The position numbers and the translations under genes were made by a program. From assembly GCA_046347155.1 (NCBI GenBank), contig JAXMGT010000001.1, positions 372,001 through 436,000 of the forward strand: a DNA stretch of 64,000 nucleotides, written 5' to 3'. Of the stretch, positions 26,171-35,328 are shown one piece after another (position 1 is the stretch's first letter; every line of letters starts with the position of its first letter). The DNA comes from RPQJ01 sp046347155. GTDB taxonomy: Bacteria > Pseudomonadota > Gammaproteobacteria > Steroidobacterales > Steroidobacteraceae. Below the pieces are notes generated by a model that worked only from the letters and a program-made list of their open reading frames with translations, had not been told where the DNA came from and did not search any database.

Positions 26171-28252
26171 ATGACGGCCGCCGACGTCCACGCCACGCTG
26201 AACGAAGCGCAACGCGCCGCGGCCACGCACGGCGGGGCCCGCCCGTCGGGCGGCGTCGAGGCCGGCCCGCTGCTCGTGATCGCCGGCGCCGGCACCGGCA
26301 AGACCAGCACGCTCGCGCACCGGGTCGCGCACCTGTTGCTCGCGGGCGTGCCGCCCGAGCGGCTGTTGCTGCTCACGTTCTCGCGCCGCGCCGCGCTCGA
26401 GATGACGCGTCGCGCCGAGCGCGTGGTCGCCGAGGCCGTCGCAAGCCGCGGCGGCGGAGGCAGCTCGCCGTCCGTGCGCCTGCCCTGGTGCGGCACGTTC
26501 CACTCGGTCGGCAACCGGTTGATCCGGCGTCACGCCCACCGGCTCGGGCTCGACCCGTCGTTCAACGTGCTCGACCGAGCCGACGCCGCCGACCTGATGG
26601 ACGTCGTGCGCCAGCGACAGGGCCTCTCGAAGGCCGAGAAGCGCTTCCCGCGCAAGGACACGTGCCTGGGGATCTATTCCCACCGCGTGAACACGCAGCG
26701 GTCGCTGCGCGAGACGCTCGAGACCGCGTATCCCTGGTGCCTCGGCTGGGAGGACGAGATCGCGGCGTTGTGCCGCGCCTACGTGGAAGAGAAGCTCCGG
26801 CAGCAGGTGCTCGACTACGACGACCTGCTGCTCTACTGGCGGATCATGGCGCGCGATCCGGGACTCGCGGCCGAGATGGGCGGGCAGTTCGACCACGTGC
26901 TCGTCGACGAGTACCAGGACACGAACGCGCTGCAGTCGGAGATCCTGCTCGCGCTGAAGCCCGACGGCCGCGGCGTCACCGTCGTCGGCGACGATGCCCA
27001 GGCGATCTACTCGTTCCGCGGCGCGACGGTCGAGAACATCCTGTCGTTCCCGGGCGCGTTCGACCCGCCGGCGCGCACCGTCACGCTCGAGCAGAACTAC
27101 CGGTCCGTGCAGCCCGTGCTCGATGCCGCGAATGTGCTGATGGAAGGCGCGGCGCGCCAGTTCCGCAAGGCACTCCGGAGCACGCGCGGCGGCGGCGCGC
27201 GGCCGCGGCTCGTCACCGTGCAGGACGAGCAGGCCCAGGCCGGTTACGTCGTCGAGCGCGTGCTCGAGTGCCGCGAGCGCGGCGTCGAGCTGCGGCGGCA
27301 GGCCGTGCTGTTCCGCAATGCGGACCACAGCGACGTGCTCGAGCTCGAACTGATGCGCCGGAACATTCCCTATCTCAAGTACGGCGGGCTCAAGTTCCTC
27401 GAGGCCGCGCACGTGAAGGACCTGCTCGCGGTGCTGCGCTGGGCCGACAACCCGCGCAACCGGATCGCCGCGTTCCGGGTGATCCAGCTGCTGCCGGGCA
27501 TGGGCCCGGCCAACGCCGCGCGGGCCTGCGAGGCGTTCGAGGCCGCAGGCCACCACTGGCCCGCGCTCGCCAGCCATGCCCCGCCGGCCGCGGCGCGCGA
27601 GCACTGGCCCGCGCTCGCCGCGCTGATGCACTCGCTGGCCGGCGGCGACTGGTCCGGTCAGGTCGCGCGGGTGCGCGCCTGGTACGAGCCGCACCTCGAG
27701 CGCCGTTACGACGGCGCGCCGGCGCGGCGCGGCGACCTCGAGCAGCTCGAGCGCCTGTCGACGCAATACCCGACCCGCGAGTCGTTCGTCACCGAACTCA
27801 CGCTCGACCCGCCGCAGGCGAGCGGCGACCTGTCGGGCGACCCGTGGCTCGACGAGGACTACCTGGTCCTGTCGACCGTGCATTCCGCGAAGGGCCAGGA
27901 GTGGGACGCCGTCCACGTGCTGAACGTGACTGACGGCAGCTTTCCGTCCGAATTCTCGACGGGGCGCCCGGAGCTGGTGGACGAGGAGCGCCGGCTGCTC
28001 TACGTTGCGATGACGCGTGCCCGCGAGGAACTTCACCTGATCGCGCCGGTGCGTTTCTACGTGACCCAGCAGGCACCGGGCGGCGACCGCTACGTGCACG
28101 GCGCGCGCAGCCGGTTCCTCGATGCGGCGGTCACCGCGCGGCTCGATCGCCTGACCTGGCCCGCGATGCAGGTTCCCGGCGCGCCGGGCCCGACACGGCC
28201 CGGCACCGGGCCGGTGCTCGACGTCGCGTCGCAGCTGCGCGACCTGTGGTGA
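26171..28252 (+). CDS. UvrD/Rep-type ATP-dependent DNA helicase
   Basis: A 693-residue superfamily 1A 3'-5' helicase. Motif I is GAGTGKTSTLAHR, Ia LLLLTFSRRAALEMTRRA, II VLVDEYQDTNALQ, III VVGDDAQAIYSFRGA, IV LEQNYRS, V VLSTVHSAKGQEWDAVHVLN and VI RRLLYVAMTRAREELHL. It is somewhat shorter than UvrD (720) and lacks its C-terminal extension; the internal 2B domain is compact. It is probably involved in repair or replication-fork clearance. A LexA-like box in front supports SOS regulation, as for uvrD in E. coli. Confidence 0.92.
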   Translation: MTAADVHATLNEAQRAAATHGGARPSGGVEAGPLLVIAGAGTGKTSTLAHRVAHLLLAGVPPERLLLLTFSRRAALEMTRRAERVVAEAVASRGGGGSSPSVRLPWCGTFHSVGNRLIRRHAHRLGLDPSFNVLDRADAADLMDVVRQRQGLSKAEKRFPRKDTCLGIYSHRVNTQRSLRETLETAYPWCLGWEDEIAALCRAYVEEKLRQQVLDYDDLLLYWRIMARDPGLAAEMGGQFDHVLVDEYQDTNALQSEILLALKPDGRGVTVVGDDAQAIYSFRGATVENILSFPGAFDPPARTVTLEQNYRSVQPVLDAANVLMEGAARQFRKALRSTRGGGARPRLVTVQDEQAQAGYVVERVLECRERGVELRRQAVLFRNADHSDVLELELMRRNIPYLKYGGLKFLEAAHVKDLLAVLRWADNPRNRIAAFRVIQLLPGMGPANAARACEAFEAAGHHWPALASHAPPAAAREHWPALAALMHSLAGGDWSGQVARVRAWYEPHLERRYDGAPARRGDLEQLERLSTQYPTRESFVTELTLDPPQASGDLSGDPWLDEDYLVLSTVHSAKGQEWDAVHVLNVTDGSFPSEFSTGRPELVDEERRLLYVAMTRAREELHLIAPVRFYVTQQAPGGDRYVHGARSRFLDAAVTARLDRLTWPAMQVPGAPGPTRPGTGPVLDVASQLRDLW

Positions 28253-28254
28253 AC

Positions 28255-28286
28255 AAAAAAGAAGGCCCGGGTCGCCCCGGGCCTTC
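28255..28286 (-). terminator. rho-independent terminator of the RRM gene (leftward)
   Basis: A perfect 11-bp stem, GAAGGCCCGGG (28261-28271) and its complement (28276-28286), encloses a 4-base loop. On the minus strand it is followed by six U (28255-28260), which suits the RRM gene ending at 28323. The helicase stop lies just before, so it may serve both directions. Confidence 0.8.
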
Positions 28287-28322
28287 CTGTTTCATCGGCA
28301 GGGCGCGAGTGCGCCGTGGCGA

Positions 28323-28718
28323 TTACCAGCGACGCTGGCCGCCGCCACCGCCGCCGTAGCCACCGCCACCGCCGCCGTAGCCGCCGCCACCACCGCCGTA
28401 GCCGCCGCCACCGCCGCCGTAGCCGCCACCCGAGCGGCCACCGCCGCCCGGACGACCGCCGCCGCCGCCGGTGCGCGGACGGTCCTGCGCCTCGTTCACG
28501 CGCAGCGGGCGACCGCCCATGTTGTGGCCGTTCAGCGCCTGCATCGCGCGCTGCGCATCGGCCTGCGGCATCTCGACGAAGCCGAAGCCGCGCGGACGGC
28601 CGGTCTCACGGTCGGACGGCAGGGCCACGGACTCGACGGTGCCATGCTGCGCGAACAGGTCGCGCACTTCGCTCTCGGTGGCCGAGAAAGGCAGGTTGCC
28701 CACGTAGATCTTGGTCAT
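28323..28718 (-). CDS. glycine-rich RRM RNA-binding protein
   Basis: A 131-residue protein with one RNA-recognition motif (residues ~1-80: RNP2 IYVGNLPF, RNP1 RGFGFVEM) and a Gly-rich tail of GGGGGGY units. This is the architecture of cold-inducible Rbp proteins in cyanobacteria and of similar proteobacterial proteins. It likely binds mRNA and may act as a chaperone at low temperature. An AGGA Shine-Dalgarno sequence precedes the ATG. The leader is about 180-300 bases with no other gene. A paralogue without the long tail lies at 29024-29305. The terminator follows 36 bases after the stop. Confidence 0.92.
   Translation of the reverse strand: MTKIYVGNLPFSATESEVRDLFAQHGTVESVALPSDRETGRPRGFGFVEMPQADAQRAMQALNGHNMGGRPLRVNEAQDRPRTGGGGGRPGGGGRSGGGYGGGGGGYGGGGGGYGGGGGGYGGGGGGQRRW
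28336..28431. repeat. 21-bp tandem repeat encoding GGGGGGY units
   Basis: Four copies of a 21-base GC-rich unit lie in the tail of the RRM gene; the tyrosine codons (GTA on the + strand) recur every 21 bases at 28356, 28377, 28398 and 28419. Such tracts vary in copy number between strains. Confidence 0.75.
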
Positions 28719-29023
28719 TCGAACATCCTAAGAAAATGAATCAACACAAAACGACAGGACTGGAAAAAGCCGATTCATCCCGGGCCGGCACCCTCTCGAG
28801 GGCCAGCGCACGAGCGATTCCTGTCACCTGATCGAAGACGTTTCGGCTTAACAAACCAGGCGCCAACAGGCGCCCTGCAAGACACGGACGGGCAACGATC
28901 GCGGCGCAGTCTATCACAAGTTCATGTCCGGCAAGGAAAAAAGGCGATCCGGCTGCTATGGGGGCCAGCCTCGCGCCCAGTCGTTCCCCTGCGATCCCCC
29001 CGTTTCCGACCGGCGTACCGCCG
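28719..29023. other. intergenic leader region between the two RRM genes
   Basis: 305 bases without an ORF that looks like a gene. The part next to 28718 is AT-richer than the surroundings (AAAATGAATCAACACAAAAC) and is presumably the 5' untranslated leader of the first RRM gene. A weak promoter on the minus strand, TTGCCG (28929-28934) and TAGACT (28908-28913), has a short 15-base spacer. GGCGCC repeats near 28860-28875 could fold into a hairpin. Long structured leaders are common for cold-inducible RRM and Csp genes. Confidence 0.35.
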
Positions 29024-29305
29024 CTACCAGCGGTCGCCACCCCCGCCCCGCGGCGGTCGCGGCGCTCGCTCGCGGGCCTCGTTGACCGCGAGCGGGCGAC
29101 CGTTCATCTCGTGCCCGTTCAGGTGCTTGATCGCACCCTCCGCATCGGCGGGCGGCATGTCCACGAAGCCGAAACCGCGGGACCGGCCGGTCTGCCGGTC
29201 CGTCACGACCTTGGCGGATTCGACGGTGCCGTGCTGTGCGAACAGGTTCCGCAGCTCGACGTCCGTCGCGCTGAATGGCAGGTTGCCGACGTAGAGGGTC
29301 GTCAT
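29024..29305 (-). CDS. RRM RNA-binding protein, short paralogue
   Basis: A 93-residue single RRM protein (RNP2 LYVGNLPF, RNP1 RGFGFVDM) with a short RPPRGGGGDRW tail. About two-thirds of the RRM positions match the neighbouring 131-residue protein, including NLFAQHGTVES, so the pair arose by duplication. An RNA-chaperone role is likely by family. There is no obvious terminator before the next gene on the same strand. Confidence 0.9.
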   Translation of the reverse strand: MTTLYVGNLPFSATDVELRNLFAQHGTVESAKVVTDRQTGRSRGFGFVDMPPADAEGAIKHLNGHEMNGRPLAVNEARERAPRPPRGGGGDRW

Positions 29306-29532
29306 CGTCGCACTCGCGGGTCAGGGCGCACGCGGCCCGGCCGGGCTCCGGCAGAGGGACGGGTGGCGTGGCGGGTGGGAAATGACAAGGCAGCGCACCG
29401 GAAGGGAGGTCGAAGGTCGCGGGACTGTCGGTGCCTGGGTGCGGTGCCTGGAATCCTGACGAGACCAAGACTACTCGCGTCCAGGCGAGCGCCGCAACCT
29501 AAATCATTGATGCGCCGCAATAAAAATCAACA

Positions 29533-29576
29533 GGGGTCGGTCCCCTGCGGCGACAGCCCCCCGGGGACGGTCCCCT
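29533..29576. repeat. GGGGTCGGTCCCC / GGGGACGGTCCCC repeat pair at the end of speA
   Basis: Two near-palindromes (29533-29545 and 29563-29575) flank a GCCCCCC-containing middle. The last C is the first base of the + strand CTA that gives the speA TAG stop. Together they can fold and may act as a 3' end structure for speA. They are related to the copies inside hutI and uvrA. Confidence 0.6.
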
Positions 29577-31527
29577 AGTCCGGCTCGTGGTACGTGTAGC
29601 CGTTCAGCTCGCCGTCGTAGAAGCGGCGCAGCGCCTGGCTCTCGGCGAGCGACAGCCGGCCCTCGCGGACGGCGCGCTCGCAGTCGCGGACGAGCTGGGG
29701 CCGGAGGCGGTCGACGTCGTAGCGCATGTAGCGCAGCACTTCGGCCGCCGTGTCGCCCTTGACCGTCTCTTCGATCCACCAACCGCCTTCCTCGTGCAGC
29801 TTGATGTGCACGACGTGGGTGTCGCCGAACAGGTTGTGCAGGTCGCCGAGCGTCTCCTGGTAGGCGCCCACCAGGAAGGCGGCGATGTAGTACGGCTCGC
29901 CGTCGCGCAGTTCGTGCACCTCGAGCGTCCGCTTCGTCTCGCGCGTGCTGACGAAATGGTCGATCTGGCCGTCGGAATCGCAGGTGATGTCCGCGAGCAC
30001 CGCGTTGCGGGTCGGACGCTCGTCGAGCCGGTGCACCGGCATCAGCGGGAACATCTGGTCGATCGCCCAGCTGTCCGGCAGCGACTGGAACACCGAGACG
30101 TTGCAGAAGTAGATGTCGCTCAGGATCGACTCGATCCCCTCGAGTTCCTCCGGCACGGCCGGCAGGCGCCGGCACACGTCGCGGATCCGCGCGCAGGTGG
30201 CCCAGTACAGCCGCTCGACGAGGCCGCGGGCCTCGAGCCCGAGATAGCCGATGCTGAACATCTGCAGCGCCTGCTCGCGGGCCTGCAGCGCGTCGTGGTA
30301 GCACTCGACGAGCCGCCGGTCCGTGATCGAGCGGTAGGCGTCGAGCAGGTCCCGCACCGGCTGCGGCAGCGTGGCGTCGCGCGGCAGCTCGTCCGCGGCC
30401 TGCTCGCCGATCCGGAGCTTCTCGGGCGAGGAGCTGCCGAGCACGTTGAAGACGAGCAGGCTGTGGTGCGCGGCGATCGCCCGCCCGGACTCGCTCACGA
30501 TCACCGGGTGGTCGATCCCGCGCGCGTTGCAGACGCTCGCGATCCGGTAGACGACGTCGCTCGCGTACTCGGCGAGCGTGTAGTTCATCGACGACGGGTA
30601 GTTCGTGCGGCTGCCGTCGTAGTCGACGCCGAGGCCGCCGCCGATGTCGATGTAGCGCAGCCCGGCACCCATCAGCTTCAGCTCGGCGTAGACGTGCGCG
30701 AGCTCGTTCACGGCGTCCTTGACGCGGCGGATGTCCTGCAGCTGGCTTCCCGGGTGGCAGTGCACGAGCTGCAGGCAGTCCTCCATCCCGTGCTCCCTCA
30801 GCACGCGGAACAGCTCGAGGATCTCGCTGACGAACAACCCGAACTTGGACTTCTCGCCCGAGGACTCGCGCCAGCGGCCGGCGCCCTCGCTCGCGAGCTT
30901 CACGCGCACGCCGATCCGCGGCCGGACGTCGTACGCCTTCGCGTGCTTCAGGATCAGCTGCAGCTCGCCGAAGTTCTCTACGACCGGGATGATCGTGCGC
31001 CCGAGCTTCGTGGCGAGGATCACCGCCTCGATGTAGCTGTCGTCCTTGAAGCCGTTGCAGATGATCATCCGCTCCGACTCGCCCTCGGTCAGCGCCATCA
31101 CGGCCAGCAGTTCCGGCTTCGAGCCCACCTCGAGCCCGAACCCGAACTCCTTGCCGTAGCCGTAGACCTCCTCGACGACGAGGCGCTGCTGGTTCACCTT
31201 GATCGGGAACACGGCCGCGTAGCGGTTGCGGTAGTCGTTTTCGGCGATCGCGTTCGCGAACGCGTCGTGCAGGCGCTTGAGCCGGTGGCGCAGGATGTCG
31301 GAGAAGCGCACGACGACCGGTGTCGCGAGGTCGCGTGCCTCGAGCCCGCAGATCACCTCGTGCAGGTCGATCTCGTGGGACGCGGTCTGGTCCGGACGCA
31401 CGACGACGTGCCCGGCGTCGTTCACGCCGAAGTAGCCGTTGCCCCAGGCGTTCACGCCGTAGAGCTCGGTCGAGTCCTCGATGTTCCAGGGGCCGCTGGC
31501 GACCGACCTGCGCGCGACGTTTTCCAC
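29575..31527 (-). CDS. speA: biosynthetic arginine decarboxylase
   Basis: A 650-residue PLP enzyme converting arginine to agmatine for polyamine synthesis. Seen are FPIKVNQQRLVVEEV with the PLP lysine, LEVGSKPELLAVMAL, NGFKDDSYIEAV, VHCHPGSQ and the phosphate-binding YIDIGGGLGVDYDGS, and in the C-terminal half FFCNVSVFQSLPDSWAIDQ-type sequence (IYFCNVSVFQSLPD here). Length matches SpeA. No ATG exists near the N-terminus; GTG at 31527 follows GGAG by six bases. A TATCGT box lies at 31564-31569. The stop codon is part of a dispersed palindromic repeat. Confidence 0.94.
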   Translation of the reverse strand: MENVARRSVASGPWNIEDSTELYGVNAWGNGYFGVNDAGHVVVRPDQTASHEIDLHEVICGLEARDLATPVVVRFSDILRHRLKRLHDAFANAIAENDYRNRYAAVFPIKVNQQRLVVEEVYGYGKEFGFGLEVGSKPELLAVMALTEGESERMIICNGFKDDSYIEAVILATKLGRTIIPVVENFGELQLILKHAKAYDVRPRIGVRVKLASEGAGRWRESSGEKSKFGLFVSEILELFRVLREHGMEDCLQLVHCHPGSQLQDIRRVKDAVNELAHVYAELKLMGAGLRYIDIGGGLGVDYDGSRTNYPSSMNYTLAEYASDVVYRIASVCNARGIDHPVIVSESGRAIAAHHSLLVFNVLGSSSPEKLRIGEQAADELPRDATLPQPVRDLLDAYRSITDRRLVECYHDALQAREQALQMFSIGYLGLEARGLVERLYWATCARIRDVCRRLPAVPEELEGIESILSDIYFCNVSVFQSLPDSWAIDQMFPLMPVHRLDERPTRNAVLADITCDSDGQIDHFVSTRETKRTLEVHELRDGEPYYIAAFLVGAYQETLGDLHNLFGDTHVVHIKLHEEGGWWIEETVKGDTAAEVLRYMRYDVDRLRPQLVRDCERAVREGRLSLAESQALRRFYDGELNGYTYHEPD

Positions 31528-31603
31528 TCTCGGCTCCGGGCCCGGCGGAAAAAAGAGGCGCGCACGATAGCAGAAGCGCGCCGCCGCGCAATGCGCGCGG
31601 GAT

Positions 31604-32452
31604 TCAGGGCTGCGGGCCGCGCGCCACCGGCCTCGCGGGGTCGCGCGACCACTCGCTCCAGGAACCCGGGTAGAGGCGGCCGCCGCCGAGCCCGGCGATC
31701 TCCATCGCGAGCAGCACGTGGCAGGCCGTGACGCCGGAGCCGCACATCGCGATCGCCGAGGCGGGCGGGACGCCGCCGAGGTCGTCGAGCAGCAGGGCGC
31801 GGAGCTCCGGCGCGGGCCGGAAGCGCCCGTCGGCGGCGAGGCCCGTCGCAAACGGGCGGTTCAGCGCACCCGGCACGTGGCCCGCGACCGCGTCGATCGG
31901 CTCGACGTCGCCGCGATATCGCTCCGGCGCCCGGGCATCGAGCATCACCGTTGCCGGGTCGCCGATCGCCGCGAGCACCGTCGCGGCGTCCACGGCCATC
32001 GCCGGTCTAGGCTGCGCGACGAAGTCGCCGGGCGCCGGCGCCGGCGTCCCCGTGTCCACCGGCAGGCCGAGCGCCGTCCAGCGCGCCCAGCCACCGTCGA
32101 GCACGACCGCGTCGTCGTGGCCGAGCCATCGCAGCATCCACCACAGGCGGGCCGCGTACATCCCGTTGCCGTCGTCGTAGGCGACGACCCGCGAGTCACG
32201 CCCGATGCCGAGCCGCCTCAGCGTCGCGGCGAAGTCGCCGGGCGCCGGCAACGGGTGCCGGCCGGAGGTCGCCGTGACCGGGCCCGACAGGTCGCGGTTC
32301 AGGTCGGCGTGCACCGCGCCGGGCACGTGACCCGCGGCCCAAGCGGTGCGACCGTACTCCGGACGCACCAGGTCCTGCCGGCAGTCGACGATGCGGAGCG
32401 ACGGATCGCCGAGTCGCGCGGCGAGTTCCCCGGCCTGGATGAGCGTGCCCAT
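31604..32452 (-). CDS. 3-mercaptopyruvate/thiosulfate sulfurtransferase
   Basis: A 282-residue protein with two rhodanese domains, of which the second carries the active Cys in CGSGVTAC (around residue 237). CG(S/T)GVT loops are typical of 3-mercaptopyruvate sulfurtransferases (SseA), whereas thiosulfate-type enzymes have CRxG. The N-terminal domain has VDCRQDLVRPEYGRTAWAAGHVPGAVHADL, and YDDGNGMYAARLWWML bridges to the second. It transfers sulfane sulfur to acceptors such as thioredoxin or cyanide. The start at 32452 lies six bases after TAGACT. It is upstream of speA on the same strand. Confidence 0.9.
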   Translation of the reverse strand: MGTLIQAGELAARLGDPSLRIVDCRQDLVRPEYGRTAWAAGHVPGAVHADLNRDLSGPVTATSGRHPLPAPGDFAATLRRLGIGRDSRVVAYDDGNGMYAARLWWMLRWLGHDDAVVLDGGWARWTALGLPVDTGTPAPAPGDFVAQPRPAMAVDAATVLAAIGDPATVMLDARAPERYRGDVEPIDAVAGHVPGALNRPFATGLAADGRFRPAPELRALLLDDLGGVPPASAIAMCGSGVTACHVLLAMEIAGLGGGRLYPGSWSEWSRDPARPVARGPQP

Positions 32453-32458
32453 GGACGC

Positions 32459-32464
32459 AGTCTA
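32459..32464 (-). promoter_or_regulatory. -10-like TAGACT, possible leaderless promoter of the sulfurtransferase gene
   Basis: TAGACT is followed by GCGTCC and ATG (32452) on the minus strand, again with six bases between. No Shine-Dalgarno sequence is present. Confidence 0.35.
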
Positions 32465-32504
32465 GCGCCGGCGACCACCGATATCCCGCCCGGGGCCCGG
32501 ACAG

Positions 32505-32510
32505 TAGAAT
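32505..32510 (+). promoter_or_regulatory. -10-like TAGAAT upstream of the GST gene
   Basis: TAGAAT is the only AT-rich hexamer in the spacer and lies 38 bases before the ATG at 32549. The -35 match is poor. Confidence 0.3.
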
Positions 32511-32548
32511 CCGGCCAGCGCCGGGACCCGCCGGCGCGGAGACCCGCG

Positions 32549-33226
32549 ATGACGATCGAACTCTACTGGGGCAGCGGCAGCCCGTACTCGTGGCGCGTGC
32601 AGCTCGCGCTCGAGTACAAGCGTGTCCCGTACCGGTCGCACCTGCTGCAGTTCGCGATGCAGGAGCACAAGTCGCCGCAGATGCTGAAGCTCAACCCGCG
32701 CGGACGCCTGCCGGTGCTCCGCGACGGCGAGTTCACGGTGTTCGAGTCGCTCGCCTGCCTCGCGTACCTCGACCGCAAGTACCCCGAGCCGCCGCTGTTC
32801 GGGCGCACGGCCGAGGAGGCGGGGACGATCATGCGGGTGATCTGCGAGTACCAGGCCTATGCGGAGTCGCACCTGATGGAGATCGTCGCCGCGGTCTTCC
32901 TCGACCAGATGGACGGCCGGCTCGACGAGGTGACGCGCGCGACGCACCTGGTCGCCGGCGAGGCCCGCACGATCGAGGCCCGGCTCGGTCACTCGGACTG
33001 GCTGGTCGGCGGGCACGTCTCTGCGGCGGACATCGTCGTGTTCCCCGGCATCATGCTGCTGCTGCGCGCGATGGAGAAGCGCGAGGCGGGCGAGCTCCGT
33101 TCGCGCTTCCTGCCGATGGCGACGACCTACCCGGCGATCGCGCGATGGATCGGGCGGATGGAATCGCTGCCGGGCTACGAGCGCACGGTGCCGCCGCACT
33201 GGCGCGACGGCGCCCCGCGGGGGTGA
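32549..33226 (+). CDS. glutathione S-transferase family protein
   Basis: A 225-residue GST-fold protein. The N-terminal thioredoxin-like domain has LYWGSGSPYSWRVQLALEYK, with SPYSWR at the usual catalytic Ser/Tyr site, then LNPRGRLPVLRDGEFTVFESLACLAYLD, which binds glutathione. The all-helical C-terminal half includes LVGGHVSAADIVVFPGI. Substrate is unknown. It stands between the sulfurtransferase (divergent) and homospermidine synthase (same strand, 69 bases), but a shared role is not evident. Confidence 0.88.
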   Translation: MTIELYWGSGSPYSWRVQLALEYKRVPYRSHLLQFAMQEHKSPQMLKLNPRGRLPVLRDGEFTVFESLACLAYLDRKYPEPPLFGRTAEEAGTIMRVICEYQAYAESHLMEIVAAVFLDQMDGRLDEVTRATHLVAGEARTIEARLGHSDWLVGGHVSAADIVVFPGIMLLLRAMEKREAGELRSRFLPMATTYPAIARWIGRMESLPGYERTVPPHWRDGAPRG

Positions 33227-33244
33227 CCGCGCGGCCGTTCCCGG

Positions 33245-33250
33245 TACACT
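33245..33250 (+). promoter_or_regulatory. -10-like TACACT upstream of homospermidine synthase
   Basis: TACACT, preceded by GG, lies 16 bases after GTGACC, a four-of-six match to the -35 consensus, and 45 bases before the ATG at 33296. Confidence 0.35.
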
Positions 33251-33295
33251 AGCGCTCCCGATCCACAGGCGACCCGCGCCTTTCCTGGTGTACCC

Positions 33296-34714
33296 ATGAG
33301 CAACTACCCGGTCCACGTCGCCTTCCCCGGGCGACTCGTGTTCGTCGGCTTCGGCAGCATCGGCCAGGGCGTCCTTCCGCTCGTGCTGCGCCACGTCGGG
33401 ATCAAGCCCGACCAGATCACGATCGTCACCGCCGACGAGGCCGGCGAGCGGGTGGCCGCCGAGTACGGCGTGCGCTTCGTGAAGCACCCGCTCACCCGGG
33501 AGAACTTCCGGAACGTGCTCGACCCGCTGGTGGGCCGCGGCGACTTCCTGCTCAACCTGTCCGTCGACGTCTCGAGCGTCGCGCTGATCCAGTTCTGCTG
33601 GGAGAAGGGCGCGCTGTACCTCGACACCTGCATCGAACCCTGGGCCGGCGGCTACACGGACCCGACGATGACCCCGTCGCGCCGCTCGAACTACGCGCTG
33701 CGCGAGACGGCGCTCGCGTTGCGCGAGACGATGAAGCGGGCGCCGACCGCGGTGCTCACGCACGGCGCGAACCCCGGCCTCGTCTCGCACTTCGTCAAGC
33801 AGGCGTTGCTCAACGTCGCCGCCGACACCGGCGTCGAGTCGGGCGACCCGAACACCCGCGACGAGTGGGCCGCGCTCGCCCACAAGCTCGGCGTCAAGGT
33901 GATCCACATCGCGGAGCGCGACACGCAGGTCGGCTCGTACGCGAAGGAGCCGGGCGAGTTCGTCAACACGTGGTCCGTGGACGGGTTCGTGGGCGAAGGC
34001 TGCCAGCCGGCCGAACTCGGCTGGGGCTCCCACGAGAAGAACTGGCCGCGCGACGCCCGGCGGCACGACTTCGGCCGCGGCAGCGCGATCTACCTGATGC
34101 AACCCGGCGCCGCGACCCGCGTGCGCACCTGGACGCCGATGGCCGGGCACTTCCACGGCTTCCTGATCACGCACGGCGAGTCGATCTCGATCTCGGACTA
34201 CCTGACCGTGAAGAAGGGCGAGCAGGTCGTCTACCGGCCGACCGTGCACTACGCCTACCACCCGTCCGACGACGCGGTGCTCTCGGTGCACGAGCTCGCC
34301 GGGCGCAACTGGCACATCCAGGATCGCAAGCGGATCATGATGGACGAGATCGTGAAGGGCGTGGACGAACTCGGCGTGCTGCTCGCCGGCCACCGCAAGA
34401 ACGCCTACTGGTACGGCTCGCAGCTCTCGGTCGACGAGGCGCGGCGGCTCTGCCCGCACAACAACGCGACTTCGCTGCAGGTGACGGTCTCGGTGCTCGG
34501 CGGCCTCGTCTGGGCGATGGAGAACCCGAACGCGGGCATCGTCGAGCCGGACGAGCTCGACTTCCGCCGCGTGCTCGAGGTGTGCACGCCGTACCTCGGG
34601 CTCGTCGTCGGCGAGTACTCGGACTGGCATCCGCTCGTCGACCGCGGCCGGCTGTTCCCCGAGGACCTCGACGAGACGGATCCGTGGCAGTTCAAGAACG
34701 TGCGGGTGATCTGA
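33296..34714 (+). CDS. hss: homospermidine synthase
   Basis: A 472-residue NAD-dependent enzyme of the saccharopine-dehydrogenase-like family that makes sym-homospermidine from putrescine. It begins with a Rossmann motif VFVGFGSIGQGVLPLVLRH, followed by LLNLSVDVSSVALIQFCWEKGALYLDTCIEPW, THGANPGLVSHFVKQALLN and YHPSDDAVLSVHEL, all typical of bacterial HSS. The length is the family norm (~475). It complements speA nearby (agmatine to putrescine to homospermidine), though the agmatine-to-putrescine enzymes are not in the window. It ends 13 bases before convergent greB. Confidence 0.93.
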   Translation: MSNYPVHVAFPGRLVFVGFGSIGQGVLPLVLRHVGIKPDQITIVTADEAGERVAAEYGVRFVKHPLTRENFRNVLDPLVGRGDFLLNLSVDVSSVALIQFCWEKGALYLDTCIEPWAGGYTDPTMTPSRRSNYALRETALALRETMKRAPTAVLTHGANPGLVSHFVKQALLNVAADTGVESGDPNTRDEWAALAHKLGVKVIHIAERDTQVGSYAKEPGEFVNTWSVDGFVGEGCQPAELGWGSHEKNWPRDARRHDFGRGSAIYLMQPGAATRVRTWTPMAGHFHGFLITHGESISISDYLTVKKGEQVVYRPTVHYAYHPSDDAVLSVHELAGRNWHIQDRKRIMMDEIVKGVDELGVLLAGHRKNAYWYGSQLSVDEARRLCPHNNATSLQVTVSVLGGLVWAMENPNAGIVEPDELDFRRVLEVCTPYLGLVVGEYSDWHPLVDRGRLFPEDLDETDPWQFKNVRVI

Positions 34715-34727
34715 GCGGGGCGCCCGC

Positions 34728-35231
<504 letters not shown>

Positions 35232-35328
35232 GGTTCCGGACTCACCGGCCCCGGGCGGCGGGCGGACCCGCGCGACGTGTGCGCGGCGTCACGGATTGGC
35301 CCGCGGCCCGCAGGTAGGTTCCGGGGCC

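Noticed and set aside
28336..28431. CRISPR-like regular repeats
   Set aside because: The 21-base units are contiguous without spacers and encode the Gly-rich tail of an RRM protein.
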